DNA of 64,000 bases from Oxalobacteraceae bacterium (GTDB lineage: Bacteria > Pseudomonadota > Gammaproteobacteria > Burkholderiales > Burkholderiaceae_D): contig CANCDR010000015.1 of NCBI GenBank assembly GCA_947374865.1, positions 1 to 64,000 of the forward strand, given 5' to 3'. Positions 34,308 to 42,708 of this stretch are shown here, piece by piece. The number at the start of each line of letters is the position of its first letter. Position 1 is the stretch's first letter. Below the pieces are notes generated by a model. That model did no database searches and was not told the origin of the DNA. It worked only from the letters and a program-made list of their open reading frames with translations. The translations under genes were made by a program, and so were the position numbers.

Positions 34308-35624
34308 TTACTCGTGATTGCCTAAAGCGACGGCGCCAATAAAATGGCCTTTCCAGCGCCATGCCAGCAAGGCTGCCAGACTACTGAAGACGATACTGAT
34401 CAAACTCAACGCCATCCCAATCTTGAGCGGATCCTTAAACACCAAATCGGTCATCAGGCCAGTCATTGGAATACCCATGAAGGCGACAATAAAAATTAAC
34501 AGGTACAGCACCGCCGCCGCCTGGGCACGATAGGCGCTGGGCGTGATCGCCTGGATCGCTGCGCTGACCGGGCCGAGGGCCGTGGCCGCACAAAACATGG
34601 CGCACCAGACAAAGCCGATTCCCCACACAAAATCCGGCGCGAGCTGACTCAGTACGCCGAACGGCATGCCCAAAAATGAGGCCAAAAATAGCACCAGAAT
34701 CTTGCCATCTGCGCGACCGCTGCGTTCTAAGCGCTCTGCCAGCCAGCCGCCGAAAAGTGTACCCGGCACACCCGCGACCAGATACCCCATGCCGAGCCAG
34801 AAGCCGACGGTCGGTGTCGGCAGATGATGCACGCGCTCAAAGGCGGTCGGCAGCCAGAAGGCCAGCGCGATAAACGGCAGCACGAACAGCGCATAGCCGA
34901 AATAGCACACGCCATAAGCTCGCCAGCGCGGCTTGAGATACGCCAGAAAGCCGCGAAAATCAGGTTTTGCACCCGTTTCAATCTCGCGCACCGGTTCACG
35001 AACGTAGAGCATTAACAGCAGCGGAATGATGCCGACCAATCCCAGGCCAAGCATGACGATGCGCCACGGTGCCATCGGCGCGCCAGCAAACATGAGGTAA
35101 GGCGACATGAACGGCGCGAGCGCCAGCAGGCCGGCCACCAGCATGGCAGCGACGGTATTGCCGAACGATCCGGCGGTCGCAAAGACGCTCAGTGGCTGGG
35201 ATAATCTTTGCGCCGGAAAGACATTGGCGATCAGTGAATTAGCCGCCGGCCCGAGCGAAGCATCGCCGACCGACAGCAGCATGCGCGCCAGGCACAGGGT
35301 CCAGAAACCCACTGCCAGTCCGCTAGCCATGGTCATCAGACTCCAGCCCAGCAAACCACAAAAGATCAGCCATTTACGACTGAACTGATCGGCGATACGC
35401 GCCAAGGGCAAACCTGCGATGGCATAAAACAGCCCGGTAACAAGACCGCCGATCAGGCCGGTCTGGGTATCGTTCAGGTGCAGTTCCTGCTGCATCGGCG
35501 TGACCAGGAGCGTCATGGCAAAGCGGTCTACCTGCGACATGACGTTACAGACCGTCAGGGCAAATACCATGTACCACGCCTGCCGCACGGAGCTCACCGA
35601 AGCCGCTTGATTCAGCGTTGACAT
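34308..35624 (-). CDS. MFS permease, Spinster-like
   Basis: 438 residues, about 12 membrane segments. After TM1 it reads VDRFAMTLLVTPMQQELHLND, a diverged version of the DR...EPxKxEF signature of the other Spinster-like permeases here; ARIADQFSRK is the A-motif. A strong AAGGAGG lies just before the ATG, and the gene follows the aldehyde dehydrogenase by 9 bases, so it is well translated in the operon. Substrate unknown; a steroid or a degradation intermediate is possible. Confidence 0.85.
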   Translation of the reverse strand: MSTLNQAASVSSVRQAWYMVFALTVCNVMSQVDRFAMTLLVTPMQQELHLNDTQTGLIGGLVTGLFYAIAGLPLARIADQFSRKWLIFCGLLGWSLMTMASGLAVGFWTLCLARMLLSVGDASLGPAANSLIANVFPAQRLSQPLSVFATAGSFGNTVAAMLVAGLLALAPFMSPYLMFAGAPMAPWRIVMLGLGLVGIIPLLLMLYVREPVREIETGAKPDFRGFLAYLKPRWRAYGVCYFGYALFVLPFIALAFWLPTAFERVHHLPTPTVGFWLGMGYLVAGVPGTLFGGWLAERLERSGRADGKILVLFLASFLGMPFGVLSQLAPDFVWGIGFVWCAMFCAATALGPVSAAIQAITPSAYRAQAAAVLYLLIFIVAFMGIPMTGLMTDLVFKDPLKIGMALSLISIVFSSLAALLAWRWKGHFIGAVALGNHE

Positions 35625-35633
35625 ACGCCCTCC

Positions 35634-37088
35634 TTAGGGTACGACGGCGCCACGAATCATCTGTTTGAAATTGTCGTTATAAGGCGGCAGCATGCCCCAT
35701 TCACGGCGTGGATCATGGCCGCCGGCCTGATAGACCGAACGCGCATGACTAAATTCCAGAAAGCCCTCATGACCGTGATAATGGCCCATGCCTGACGCGC
35801 CCACGCCGCCAAACGGCGCGTCGTGCAAGGCCGGGTGCATGGTCACGTCATTAATCGATACGCCGCCTGACAGTGTATGGTCGAGCACCCAACTTTGTTC
35901 CTGCGCGTCGCTGCCGAAGTAATACAGCGCTAAGGGATGTTCACCCGCATTGATCGCATCGACGGCTTGACGGATGTCGGTGTAGGTATTGATGAGCAGC
36001 GCGGTACCGAAAATTTCATTACGCGCGATCTCGCTGTCGGCCGGTGCATTGAGTACCAGACGCAAAGGCATGCGGCGCTCCTTGACGCCATTCGGGCTCG
36101 GCCATTCACCTGCCATCACGATCCGTGCGCCGCGGCTGGCGGCATCAGCGACGTACTGCTCAACCCGCGCATAATGGCGTTCATTGACCGACGAGACGAC
36201 ATCGTCATTGCCGGCAATAGTAGGGAACAGGCCGGCATACATTTCCTGTAGCGCTGTTACCAGTGCCTCGGACTGGCTTTCGTGCACCCACACCACGTCC
36301 GGGGCGACACAGAGCTGACCTGAATTGGCGGCCTTGCCGACGGCGATACGATCAGCGGCATTACGAATGTCAGCGCTTTGGCCGATGATCACGGGGGATT
36401 TTCCGCCCAGTTCGAGCGTCACCGGCACCAGATTCTCTGCCGCCGAACGCATGACTTGTTTGCCGATATTGGTTGAACCAGTAAAGACCATATGATCCCA
36501 GGGCTGCTCTGCAAACAACGCCGCCACATCCGGGCCACCGGTGACTACGGCCAGTTCTTCCGCGGCGAAAAGCTCACTCACCAGTCGCGCGACCAGCGCT
36601 GCGGTGTGCGGCACGATTTCGGACGGCTTGAGCACGGCACGGTTACCCGCTGCCAGCACACTGGCGAGCGGTGAAAAAAGGGTAAACAGCGGTGCATTCC
36701 AGGTACCGATAATGCCGACGACGCCCTTGGCCTGATACTGTACCCAGGCGCTGGCGCCGAACTGATCAAACGGCGCCACGCTGGGGCGCGTCACGGACGG
36801 CATCCATTGTTCGAAATTGTCGCGTGCATGTTTGAGGGACCCGAGGGAGCCGAGGACATCGTTCATCATCGAAAATACCACCGGACGTCCACCAAAATCC
36901 TCCGCCATCGCAGCGCATAAGGCATCGGCATTGTCTGCCAGCAGATCGATGACGCGCTGAATGCGTGCACGGCGGATTTCAGCTGAGGCCGGTCCGGCGG
37001 CGATGAAGTCATTACGCTGCTGATTACGCAGGGCCAGGATACTGCTGTTGGTCCATACCGTGGTGTTGACTTGTGGGTTCGTACTCAT
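35634..37088 (-). CDS. aldehyde dehydrogenase, coniferyl-aldehyde-dehydrogenase type
   Basis: 484 residues. Motifs of the class-3/CALDH group: GVVGIIGTWNAPLF, FTGSTNIGKQVM (NAD binding), LELGGKSPV with the general base Glu, and NSGQLCVAPD with the catalytic Cys. GGAG lies 6 bases before the ATG. It would oxidise an aldehyde to a carboxylate. Next to the FadD19-like CoA ligase it could supply the side-chain carboxylic acid from a C26/C27 or C24 aldehyde made by the P450 or the GMC enzyme (inference). Confidence 0.9.
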   Translation of the reverse strand: MSTNPQVNTTVWTNSSILALRNQQRNDFIAAGPASAEIRRARIQRVIDLLADNADALCAAMAEDFGGRPVVFSMMNDVLGSLGSLKHARDNFEQWMPSVTRPSVAPFDQFGASAWVQYQAKGVVGIIGTWNAPLFTLFSPLASVLAAGNRAVLKPSEIVPHTAALVARLVSELFAAEELAVVTGGPDVAALFAEQPWDHMVFTGSTNIGKQVMRSAAENLVPVTLELGGKSPVIIGQSADIRNAADRIAVGKAANSGQLCVAPDVVWVHESQSEALVTALQEMYAGLFPTIAGNDDVVSSVNERHYARVEQYVADAASRGARIVMAGEWPSPNGVKERRMPLRLVLNAPADSEIARNEIFGTALLINTYTDIRQAVDAINAGEHPLALYYFGSDAQEQSWVLDHTLSGGVSINDVTMHPALHDAPFGGVGASGMGHYHGHEGFLEFSHARSVYQAGGHDPRREWGMLPPYNDNFKQMIRGAVVP

Positions 37089-37218
37089 GCTGGTCTCCGT
37101 TCTTTTAAGTCGTTTTAGTTACCGGGAATGTCGTTGCATTCTTTTTGATTATGCTTCATTTTAAATCTGTCGAGCGCATTATTGCTGCATGCTGTCGGCT
37201 CAATGCGTATGCCAATGA

Positions 37219-38823
37219 TTAGACAGCCTGGCTCTGTTCTGCAAAGCGCTTAGCCCATTGATAATCCGGCTTGCCCGCTGGGCTGCGGACCAGTTTGGGT
37301 GCAAAATACACCGCACGCGGCACCTTATAGCCTGATAAATGCTGGCGGCAGATGCGATCAAATTCGGCCGCATCAAATGCATGGCCTTGCGCGATTTCGA
37401 TCACGGCCGCGACTTTCTGGCCCCAGCGTTCGTCCGTCAGTCCCACAACCATTACGTCGCCAACAAATGGGCAGCGCCGCACGGTTTCTTCGACCTCTTC
37501 GGGAAATACCTTTTCACCGCCGGTATTGATACATTGCGAACCACGGCCAAGGACGATGATATCGCCTTGCGCATCGATCCGCGCCCGGTCACCAGTCAGT
37601 ACCCACAGCTTTTCGCCGATGGTGACAAAAGTTTCGGCGGTTTTTTTAGGGTCGCCATAGTAGCCCACCGGGGTGTACCCGGTGCGCGATAAAATACCTT
37701 CGTCACCGGGGGCGCTGACGATCTTGCCTGCGTCGTCGATCACTGCCAGATCGGGACGCGGTGAGAGCTGCATGAAGCCTTCGCCCGGGGATTTTTTCTC
37801 ACTCCCGCCGATGAGGCCGGTCTCGGATGAGCCCATGCCATTATTGATGGCGATGTGTGGCAGGCAGATCTTCAGCCGTTCCTGCAGGTGGCCGGAAAAC
37901 GCTGCGCCGCCATTCCCGAACACCTTCAGGCTGTCGAGTTTCCAGCGCGTCGGCTCAGCCTCCAGCGCCAGAATCAGGGGAAAGGCCATCGCATCGCCGA
38001 CGATGGAAATGATATTCACCTGATCGCGGACGATGATGTCCCATACATGCTGCGCCTCGAACTGGTGCTGGTCGTTGACCACCACACAATGTCCGGCAAA
38101 TAAGCTGATCAGCGTCGCCCACATGGCTGCGCCATGCATCATCGGCGCACAGGCCAGGTAGCGCAGTGGCGGTGCGGATGTGACTAGCGCGGTGAGTTCT
38201 TCCGGGGCTTTGATGGGGGGGCGACCAAAGTAAATGCCGCCACCGCCCAAAGCTGCCATGAACAGCGATTCATGCGGCCACATCACGCCTTTGGGCATGC
38301 CGGTGGTGCCGCCGGTGCAGAGCATGTTGATGTCACGTCCGCTGCGTTCGGGGTCGTTCAGTGTTGTTGCGCCCGTCGCTAGCAGACTTTCATAGGCTTG
38401 GCTGTGCTTGATTAGATCATTTTCGCCGACGTGTATGAGCAAGCTCAGGGTCGGTGCCCGGGCCAGAGTGTCGGCGACATCGGCGCTGAATGCTGTGTCA
38501 TAGACCAGCACGCGCAAGTCGAGGCTGGCGTAGAGGTAGGCTAGTTCGTCGGCCTTATAGCGATAGTTGACATTGACCGGCGCGGCGCCAATTTTGCAGC
38601 AGGCCAGGAAGGTTTCCAGATACTGCGCCGAGTTATACAGTTGAATACCGACGTTATGGCCACGCTGGACGCCGCGTTGACGCAGCGCGTCGGCCAGCTG
38701 GGTAGCGCGTTGATCGAGTTCGTGAAATAGTAGACTTTGGGGGCCACAGACAAAGGCAGTCCGGTCTGGGACGGCGGCGGCGACGATTTCAAACAAGTCG
38801 GCGAGGTTAAAGCTACGGGCCAT
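37219..38823 (-). CDS. acyl-CoA synthetase, FadD19-like (steroid side-chain CoA ligase)
   Basis: 534 residues. ANL motifs NMLCTGGTTGMPKGVMWPHE, NNGMGSSETG, TGDRARIDAQGDIIVLGRGSQCINTGGEKVFPEEVE and the C-terminal RSPAGKPDYQW. The N-terminal region (AVPDRTAFVCG, YNSAQYLETFLACCKIGAAPVNVNYRYKADELAYL) is the pattern of the FadD17/FadD19 group, of which FadD19 activates C5-C8 cholesterol side-chain acids with CoA. First gene of the unit running down to 33484, with 130 bases before the aldehyde dehydrogenase. Divergent from kshA with a degenerate operator in between. Confidence 0.82.
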   Translation of the reverse strand: MARSFNLADLFEIVAAAVPDRTAFVCGPQSLLFHELDQRATQLADALRQRGVQRGHNVGIQLYNSAQYLETFLACCKIGAAPVNVNYRYKADELAYLYASLDLRVLVYDTAFSADVADTLARAPTLSLLIHVGENDLIKHSQAYESLLATGATTLNDPERSGRDINMLCTGGTTGMPKGVMWPHESLFMAALGGGGIYFGRPPIKAPEELTALVTSAPPLRYLACAPMMHGAAMWATLISLFAGHCVVVNDQHQFEAQHVWDIIVRDQVNIISIVGDAMAFPLILALEAEPTRWKLDSLKVFGNGGAAFSGHLQERLKICLPHIAINNGMGSSETGLIGGSEKKSPGEGFMQLSPRPDLAVIDDAGKIVSAPGDEGILSRTGYTPVGYYGDPKKTAETFVTIGEKLWVLTGDRARIDAQGDIIVLGRGSQCINTGGEKVFPEEVEETVRRCPFVGDVMVVGLTDERWGQKVAAVIEIAQGHAFDAAEFDRICRQHLSGYKVPRAVYFAPKLVRSPAGKPDYQWAKRFAEQSQAV

Positions 38824-38881
38824 GAGTCTCTCGATTTATTTCATGAGTTGGCATCATGATCGGAAGATATCGTTCGACCAT

Positions 38882-38895
38882 CGTCCAAATGGGGG
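38882..38895. promoter_or_regulatory. degenerate operator between the CoA ligase and kshA
   Basis: CGTCC-AAAT-GGGGG, preceded by CCAT and followed by ATG. The left half and spacer match the P450 copy exactly; the right half is mutated. It lies 59 bases before the CoA ligase start and 98 bases before the kshA start. Confidence 0.5.
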
Positions 38896-38992
38896 ATGTT
38901 TCCGATTATCCGAGTCCTGACAATGTCAGGCAGGTATGTTGGGGTTTTCCCGGCAGCTTCGTCATTCCACACTATTAACAGCAGGAGCGCAC

Positions 38993-40087
38993 ATGGCCAC
39001 TACCAAGGACTACCGAATCGGCGAGTTCACTTTTCCACGCGGCTGGTTCATGATCGCCGACGCGGCCGAACTCAATACCCACAAGCCGCTGGCGGTTCGA
39101 TTTTTTGGTAAGGACTTCGCTCTTTACCGTGGCCGCGCATCGGGTCGCGTCTTCCTGATGGATGCCTACTGTCCGCACATGAAGACCCATCTGGCTGCCC
39201 CTAACAATACGTCCTATGTGGTGCTTGATGGTGGTGGCAGCAATGTTGAGGGCGACAGTATTCGTTGTCCGTACCACGCCTGGCGCTTTGGCCCGGACGG
39301 TAAATGTGATGACATCCCTTACCATGAGGGCCCGATTCCGGCGGCAGCCTGCGTCAAGACCTGGACCGTAGTGGAAAGTCTGGGTGCCATTTTTGTCTGG
39401 CACGATCCTGAGGGCGGTGAACCTGAATGGGATCACCCTTCGGTGCCGCAGTTTGATGACCCGGCCTGGGTTCGCGGTCACTGGGATCATCTGGGCGTGC
39501 TGAATCAGCATCCGCAGGAAGTGATCGACAATATTGCTGATTACGCCCACCTTAGCCCGATTCATGGTTCGACCGTTGACCGCTATGAAAATTCATTCAG
39601 CGGCCACACCGTGACCCAGCGTCAGTGCGGTGGCCATCGTACCTTGACCGCCGCTGACGGTTCGGGCGCGGTCCTGCATACCGATACCACTTATCACGGC
39701 CCGGGCGTACTGATTTCTTATTTAAATGGCATGTTTGAAACGGTCTTGCTGATCACCCATACACCGATCGATGATGGTTCGATCAAGGTTTGGCATTCGC
39801 TGATCGTCAAGTCGCCGTCGAATCAGGCACAGACTACGACGGCCGATCTGGTGATGGCGCGGCAGTATCAGGAAAGCAGCCGACTGGCATTTGCGCAGGA
39901 CTTTGAAGTTTGGACAAACAAGGCGCCGTGTATCAATGGACTGTTCCTGCCGAGCGATGGTCCGTTTATGAAAGTTCGCATCTGGTACAAACAATTCTAC
40001 AATCCGCGCGCGATGAAGCAGGAATTCCTCGATCAATGCGACGGCGTTTTTGTGCCGCGGGGAGCGGTGGCTTATACGGCGTCTTAG
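38993..40087 (+). CDS. kshA: Rieske oxygenase, KshA-like (3-ketosteroid 9-alpha-hydroxylase oxygenase component)
   Basis: 364 residues from ATG 38993, with AGGAG 5-6 bases upstream; the frame extends to 38936 without a ribosome site. The Rieske 2Fe-2S ligands are Cys60-x-His62 and Cys92-x2-His95. The mononuclear iron site is DNIADYAHLSPIH (His186, His191), with a C-terminal acid in FAQDFEVW. DGKCDDIPYHEGPIP, LGAIFVWHDPEGG and VRIWYKQFY are also shared with KshA. KshA hydroxylates C9 of 3-ketosteroids, opening ring B after delta-1 dehydrogenation. Odd points: the spacing between the two Rieske halves is about 12 residues longer than in actinobacterial KshA, and no KshB reductase is encoded nearby. 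Related Rieske sterol desaturases (Neverland/DAF-36) are an alternative. Confidence 0.8.
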   Translation: MATTKDYRIGEFTFPRGWFMIADAAELNTHKPLAVRFFGKDFALYRGRASGRVFLMDAYCPHMKTHLAAPNNTSYVVLDGGGSNVEGDSIRCPYHAWRFGPDGKCDDIPYHEGPIPAAACVKTWTVVESLGAIFVWHDPEGGEPEWDHPSVPQFDDPAWVRGHWDHLGVLNQHPQEVIDNIADYAHLSPIHGSTVDRYENSFSGHTVTQRQCGGHRTLTAADGSGAVLHTDTTYHGPGVLISYLNGMFETVLLITHTPIDDGSIKVWHSLIVKSPSNQAQTTTADLVMARQYQESSRLAFAQDFEVWTNKAPCINGLFLPSDGPFMKVRIWYKQFYNPRAMKQEFLDQCDGVFVPRGAVAYTAS

Positions 40088-40116
40088 TCATTCGCTTCGT
40101 CGTCTGGTCGACCAGG

Positions 40117-40150
40117 CCGCGGTGGGAGTGATCCTGCTGCGGTTTTTTTT
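40117..40150 (+). terminator. rho-independent terminator of kshA
   Basis: CCGCGGTGGG / CCTGCTGCGG pair over 10 positions (with G-U wobbles), loop AGTGAT, followed directly by eight T. It is 30 bases after the kshA stop codon. Confidence 0.8.
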
Positions 40151-40154
40151 GTTT

Positions 40155-40227
40155 GATTTCTTTGCTTATTTTTGTTTGCGTTCTTTGTCTATTTTTGTTT
40201 GCGTTCTTTGTCTATTTTTGTCTGTTT
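40155..40227. repeat. degenerate 23-base tandem repeats, left edge of the repeat region
   Basis: T-rich units of the form GTTCTTTGTCTATTTTTGTTTGC, two near-perfect and one diverged copy in front. Similar but reverse-complementary A-rich units stand at the right edge (41096-41175), so they take part in the overall inverted symmetry. Confidence 0.6.
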
Positions 40228-40261
40228 ATTGCGACCATTTGCAGTGCTAATCCGCGCCAGC

Positions 40262-40321
40262 GATGGGGTGGCATCGCCTGCACTCAGGCTCACACATTCC
40301 TTCCGGCGATGCCACCCCATC
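40262..40321. repeat. hairpin A, left copy
   Basis: GATGGGGTGGCATCGCC / GGCGATGCCACCCCATC, a perfect 17 bp stem with a 26-base loop. The loop is identical (reverse complement) to that of the right copy at 41000. The pair A63-T320 here is C-G in the right copy, a compensatory change. Confidence 0.85.
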
Positions 40322-40430
40322 ACTGACGCTCTCTTTCACTATTCATCTGCCTTCTCGTGCACCTAAATCTTCCTTCCTATTCGAGCTCAGCTACCGACAC
40401 GAGCAGGTGGCGCACTCTACCCGCACACAA

Positions 40431-40480
40431 CGCGAGAATATTTCCCTCGGAAGCATTCGACCTAAGGAAATATTCTCGCG
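40431..40480. repeat. hairpin B, left copy
   Basis: CGCGAGAATATTTCC / GGAAATATTCTCGCG, a perfect 15 bp stem with a 20-base loop. All 50 bases are identical, inverted, to 40842-40891. Confidence 0.85.
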
Positions 40481-40575
40481 TCGCGCGCTAGCATCTTCGG
40501 ATCACATTAATCCTTTTTTTCTTTGCGCATCTTACTTTTGTAGATCATATTTTTACGTCTAACCCATACACCACC

Positions 40576-40607
40576 GTAGGTTGGACTTGCATCTGTGCCC
40601 ATGATCC
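40576..40607. repeat. diverged REP-like GTAGG...GTGCCCA element
   Basis: The order GTAGG, then GGAC or GGGC, then TGTGCCCA follows the hairpin at 33413, but the left half is mutated, so the stem is weak here. Confidence 0.4.
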
Positions 40608-40647
40608 ACATCACTACATCACCACATCACTACATCACTACATCACC
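40608..40647. repeat. 8-base tandem repeat, five copies
   Basis: Five units of ACATCACT or ACATCACC in perfect register. A typical slippage-prone microsatellite in the centre of the inverted repeat. Confidence 0.85.
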
Positions 40648-40656
40648 CAATAAAAC

Positions 40657-40794
40657 CGTGAGCACAAACTCGTGCCTACCCTACAAAATTCATTCAATCT
40701 CCACGACCCAGATCATTGACTCACAGCGTGGGTACAAGGGCGTGCCTACCTTATAAATTCATTCAGTATTCATGACCCACATTACCGAATCACA
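40657..40794. repeat. two tandem copies of a 69-base unit
   Basis: Units 40657-40726 and 40727-40794 both start CGTG, share CGTGCCTACC and AAATTCATTCA, and then a GACCCA segment; about three quarters of the positions agree by eye. Each holds a GTG...CAC-type core like the REP-like elements. Confidence 0.7.
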
Positions 40795-40841
40795 CCAAGG
40801 CTTTCAATCGGCCGTCGTTAGCCAGTTACGCTAGCACGCGG

Positions 40842-40891
40842 CGCGAGAATATTTCCTTAGGTCGAATGCTTCCGAGGGAAATATTCTCGCG
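40842..40891. repeat. hairpin B, right copy
   Basis: Inverted, identical copy of 40431-40480, including the 20-base loop. Confidence 0.85.
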
Positions 40892-40999
40892 TTGTGTGCG
40901 GGTAGAGCGCGCCACCTGGTCGTGTCGGTAGCTGCGTTGGAATTGGAAGGAAGATTTAAGTAAACGAGAAGGTCAATGAAAAAAGGAAGAGAGCGTCAG

Positions 41000-41061
41000 C
41001 GCTGGGGTGGCATCGCCGGAAGGAATGTGTGAGCCTGAGTGCAGGCGATGCCACCCCAGCG
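41000..41061. repeat. hairpin A, right copy
   Basis: CGCTGGGGTGGCATCGCC / GGCGATGCCACCCCAGCG, a perfect 18 bp stem with a 26-base loop; inverted copy of 40262-40321 with a paired change that keeps the stem. Confidence 0.85.
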
Positions 41062-41095
41062 ATGACGCGGGTTAGTAATAAAGAAGGTCGCGATA

Positions 41096-41175
41096 AATAA
41101 ACTCAAGAAGCCAAAAATCAAGCAAAGAATAAACTCAAGAAGCCAAAAATCAAGCAAAGAATAAACTCAGGAAGA
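41096..41175. repeat. 32-base tandem repeat, two perfect copies and a partial
   Basis: Units 41096-41127 and 41128-41159 are identical (start AATAAACTCAAGAAGCC); a third begins at 41160 and degenerates after about 12 bases, just before the MFS stop codon. Confidence 0.85.
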
Positions 41176-41181
41176 AAAAAA

Positions 41182-42468
41182 TCACACCACAGCGTTGGAA
41201 GCTTCCATGTTAAGTAACGCCGCAGGATAGAGCTGCATGGCCCGCCAGTAGGCATATACCGATACGCACATCAACGCGACCGCACAAATGAGCGCGGCGC
41301 GTAGGGCTTGATCGTGTAACCAGGGCGTTAACCAGGTGCTTAAGGAGCCGGTAAAAATTGTCCCCATGCCGCTGCCGACGATGGATCCGGATAATGTCAC
41401 CATCGCGCTGGCTGTCGCGCGGCGATGTTCCGGGACGACCAGACTTAAAGCGGCATAGGTGGGAGCGACCCACCAGGAGATGAAAAAGGCGAACAGAAAA
41501 ATCATCACCGTCGCAGCGACCACCTCACCGGCTGGCAGCGCAAAATAGAGAAGCCCAATCAACATCGCGCACAAGACACCCAGCAAGGGAATACCCATCT
41601 GCCAGCGGACATCGTAACGATGCACCAGACGATCGGCGAGCATGCCGGCCACTAAACCGCCCAGGATCGAACCGATTGCCGCCGAACCAGAAATCCAGCC
41701 AGCGTGGATCAGACTAAGCTTATGGCTTCGTACTAGGTAACTCACATTCCAGGCGCCGAAGGAGTAACCCGCCAAGAGAACGAACGCCGCAGCGACCATC
41801 AACCAACGCACCAGCGGCTGACCCCAAATTAAACCGACCGCGCCCGACCCGGCTAATGATGATGCCTGCGCAGGATGCGCCGGAAAACTCCGCCCAGGCT
41901 CCTGCGTCAACATGCGCAATAACAGTGCCGACACGACGGCACATCCGCCGACTACCGCGAGCGCGGTCCGCCAGCCCCAGTGATTTGCCAGCCAGGCGCC
42001 CAATATCAGGGCCAACATGGAACCCACGGCTGGACCTACCCCAAATACGCTCATCGCGCGTGAACGCTGCTGGGGAGCGTACAGGTCGGCGATCATGGAT
42101 AAGGAAGCCGGCGCGCCGCCAGCATCGCTGAGTGCACCGCCGGCGCGTGAGGCCATCAGGGTCCAGAAACCGAATGCGCCCGCGCCACAGGCGGCGATCA
42201 GACCGCCTAAGCCGCGGGTATAGGCGATCAAACTGCGTCGTTCACGGCGGTCGGCGATTCGGCCTAGCGGTACACCCAGAATGCTAAAGGAGAGCGCAAA
42301 TCCTAGACCACTGACCAGACCTATCTGCAAATCGCTCAGGCCAAATTCTGCTTTAACCGGCTCAATCACGACCGCCAGCATTTGTCTGTCCATCGCAGAC
42401 AGTATCGCCATCATGGTCAGCAAAAACAGGGTGGTTCGCCTGGCGCGCCGGTCCTCAAGCGCGAGCAC
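41182..42468 (-). CDS. MFS permease, Spinster-like
   Basis: 428 residues with about 12 membrane segments. MDRQMLAVVIEPVKAEFGLSD and GRIADRRERR carry the signature and A-motif shared with the permeases at 2165, 44215 and 47685. The start is GTG at 42468; an in-frame TAG lies 42 bases upstream and no other start codon fits before the first helix. A perfect copy of the palindromic operator is 123 bases upstream, between this gene and the divergent serine hydrolase. The 3' end borders the 1.1 kb repeat region. Confidence 0.85.
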   Translation of the reverse strand: MLALEDRRARRTTLFLLTMMAILSAMDRQMLAVVIEPVKAEFGLSDLQIGLVSGLGFALSFSILGVPLGRIADRRERRSLIAYTRGLGGLIAACGAGAFGFWTLMASRAGGALSDAGGAPASLSMIADLYAPQQRSRAMSVFGVGPAVGSMLALILGAWLANHWGWRTALAVVGGCAVVSALLLRMLTQEPGRSFPAHPAQASSLAGSGAVGLIWGQPLVRWLMVAAAFVLLAGYSFGAWNVSYLVRSHKLSLIHAGWISGSAAIGSILGGLVAGMLADRLVHRYDVRWQMGIPLLGVLCAMLIGLLYFALPAGEVVAATVMIFLFAFFISWWVAPTYAALSLVVPEHRRATASAMVTLSGSIVGSGMGTIFTGSLSTWLTPWLHDQALRAALICAVALMCVSVYAYWRAMQLYPAALLNMEASNAVV

Positions 42469-42590
42469 GGGATCGTTCCAGCGTCGTCCGGCGGGAGGAA
42501 CAACGCACTATATGATGAAGACTGAACAAAGAAACTCCCATCGCCGGCATGGCTTTGGAAGTATTCTAATCAGCTTACGCGGGACAAAAT

Positions 42591-42604
42591 CGTCCAGCTG
42601 GACG
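42591..42604. promoter_or_regulatory. palindromic operator, CGTCCAGCTGGACG
   Basis: The only fully symmetric 14 bp copy (CGTCC-AGCT-GGACG), with AAAT before and ATG after. It lies 123 bases from the MFS start and 104 bases from the serine hydrolase start, in the divergent promoter region. Confidence 0.78.
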
Positions 42605-42708
42605 ATGCCTGCCCAAGCGAAGACTTTTAGTGTCATGCTAAGTGCGTTAAATTGCGCATTGGCGTCGTCGGCGCCTTCATCCACATTTTGCTTTTTCAAG
42701 GACGCCAG

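Larger units (their letters stand above)
40261..41062. repeat. large imperfect inverted repeat with nested hairpins
   Basis: The left arm (about 40261-40492) reappears as the reverse complement in the right arm (about 40829-41062), separated by about 335 bases. Each arm contains, in mirrored order, a 60-62 base hairpin with a GGGGTGGCATCGCC stem, a less conserved linker of about 110 bases and a 50-base hairpin with a CGCGAGAATATTTCC stem. There is no open reading frame for a transposase. The element fills the gap between convergent kshA and MFS genes. It could be a MITE-like or REP-doublet element, or two insertions of one element in opposite directions. Confidence 0.8.

Noticed and set aside
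40608-40647. Tandem repeats considered as a CRISPR array
   Set aside because: Units are 8 bases and contiguous, with no spacers; the same goes for the 14-base repeats at 44083 and the 32-base repeats at 41096, and no cas genes are present.
40261-41062. Inverted repeat considered as an insertion sequence with terminal inverted repeats
   Set aside because: No transposase frame lies between the arms, and the arms themselves carry complete hairpins; called a repeat element instead.
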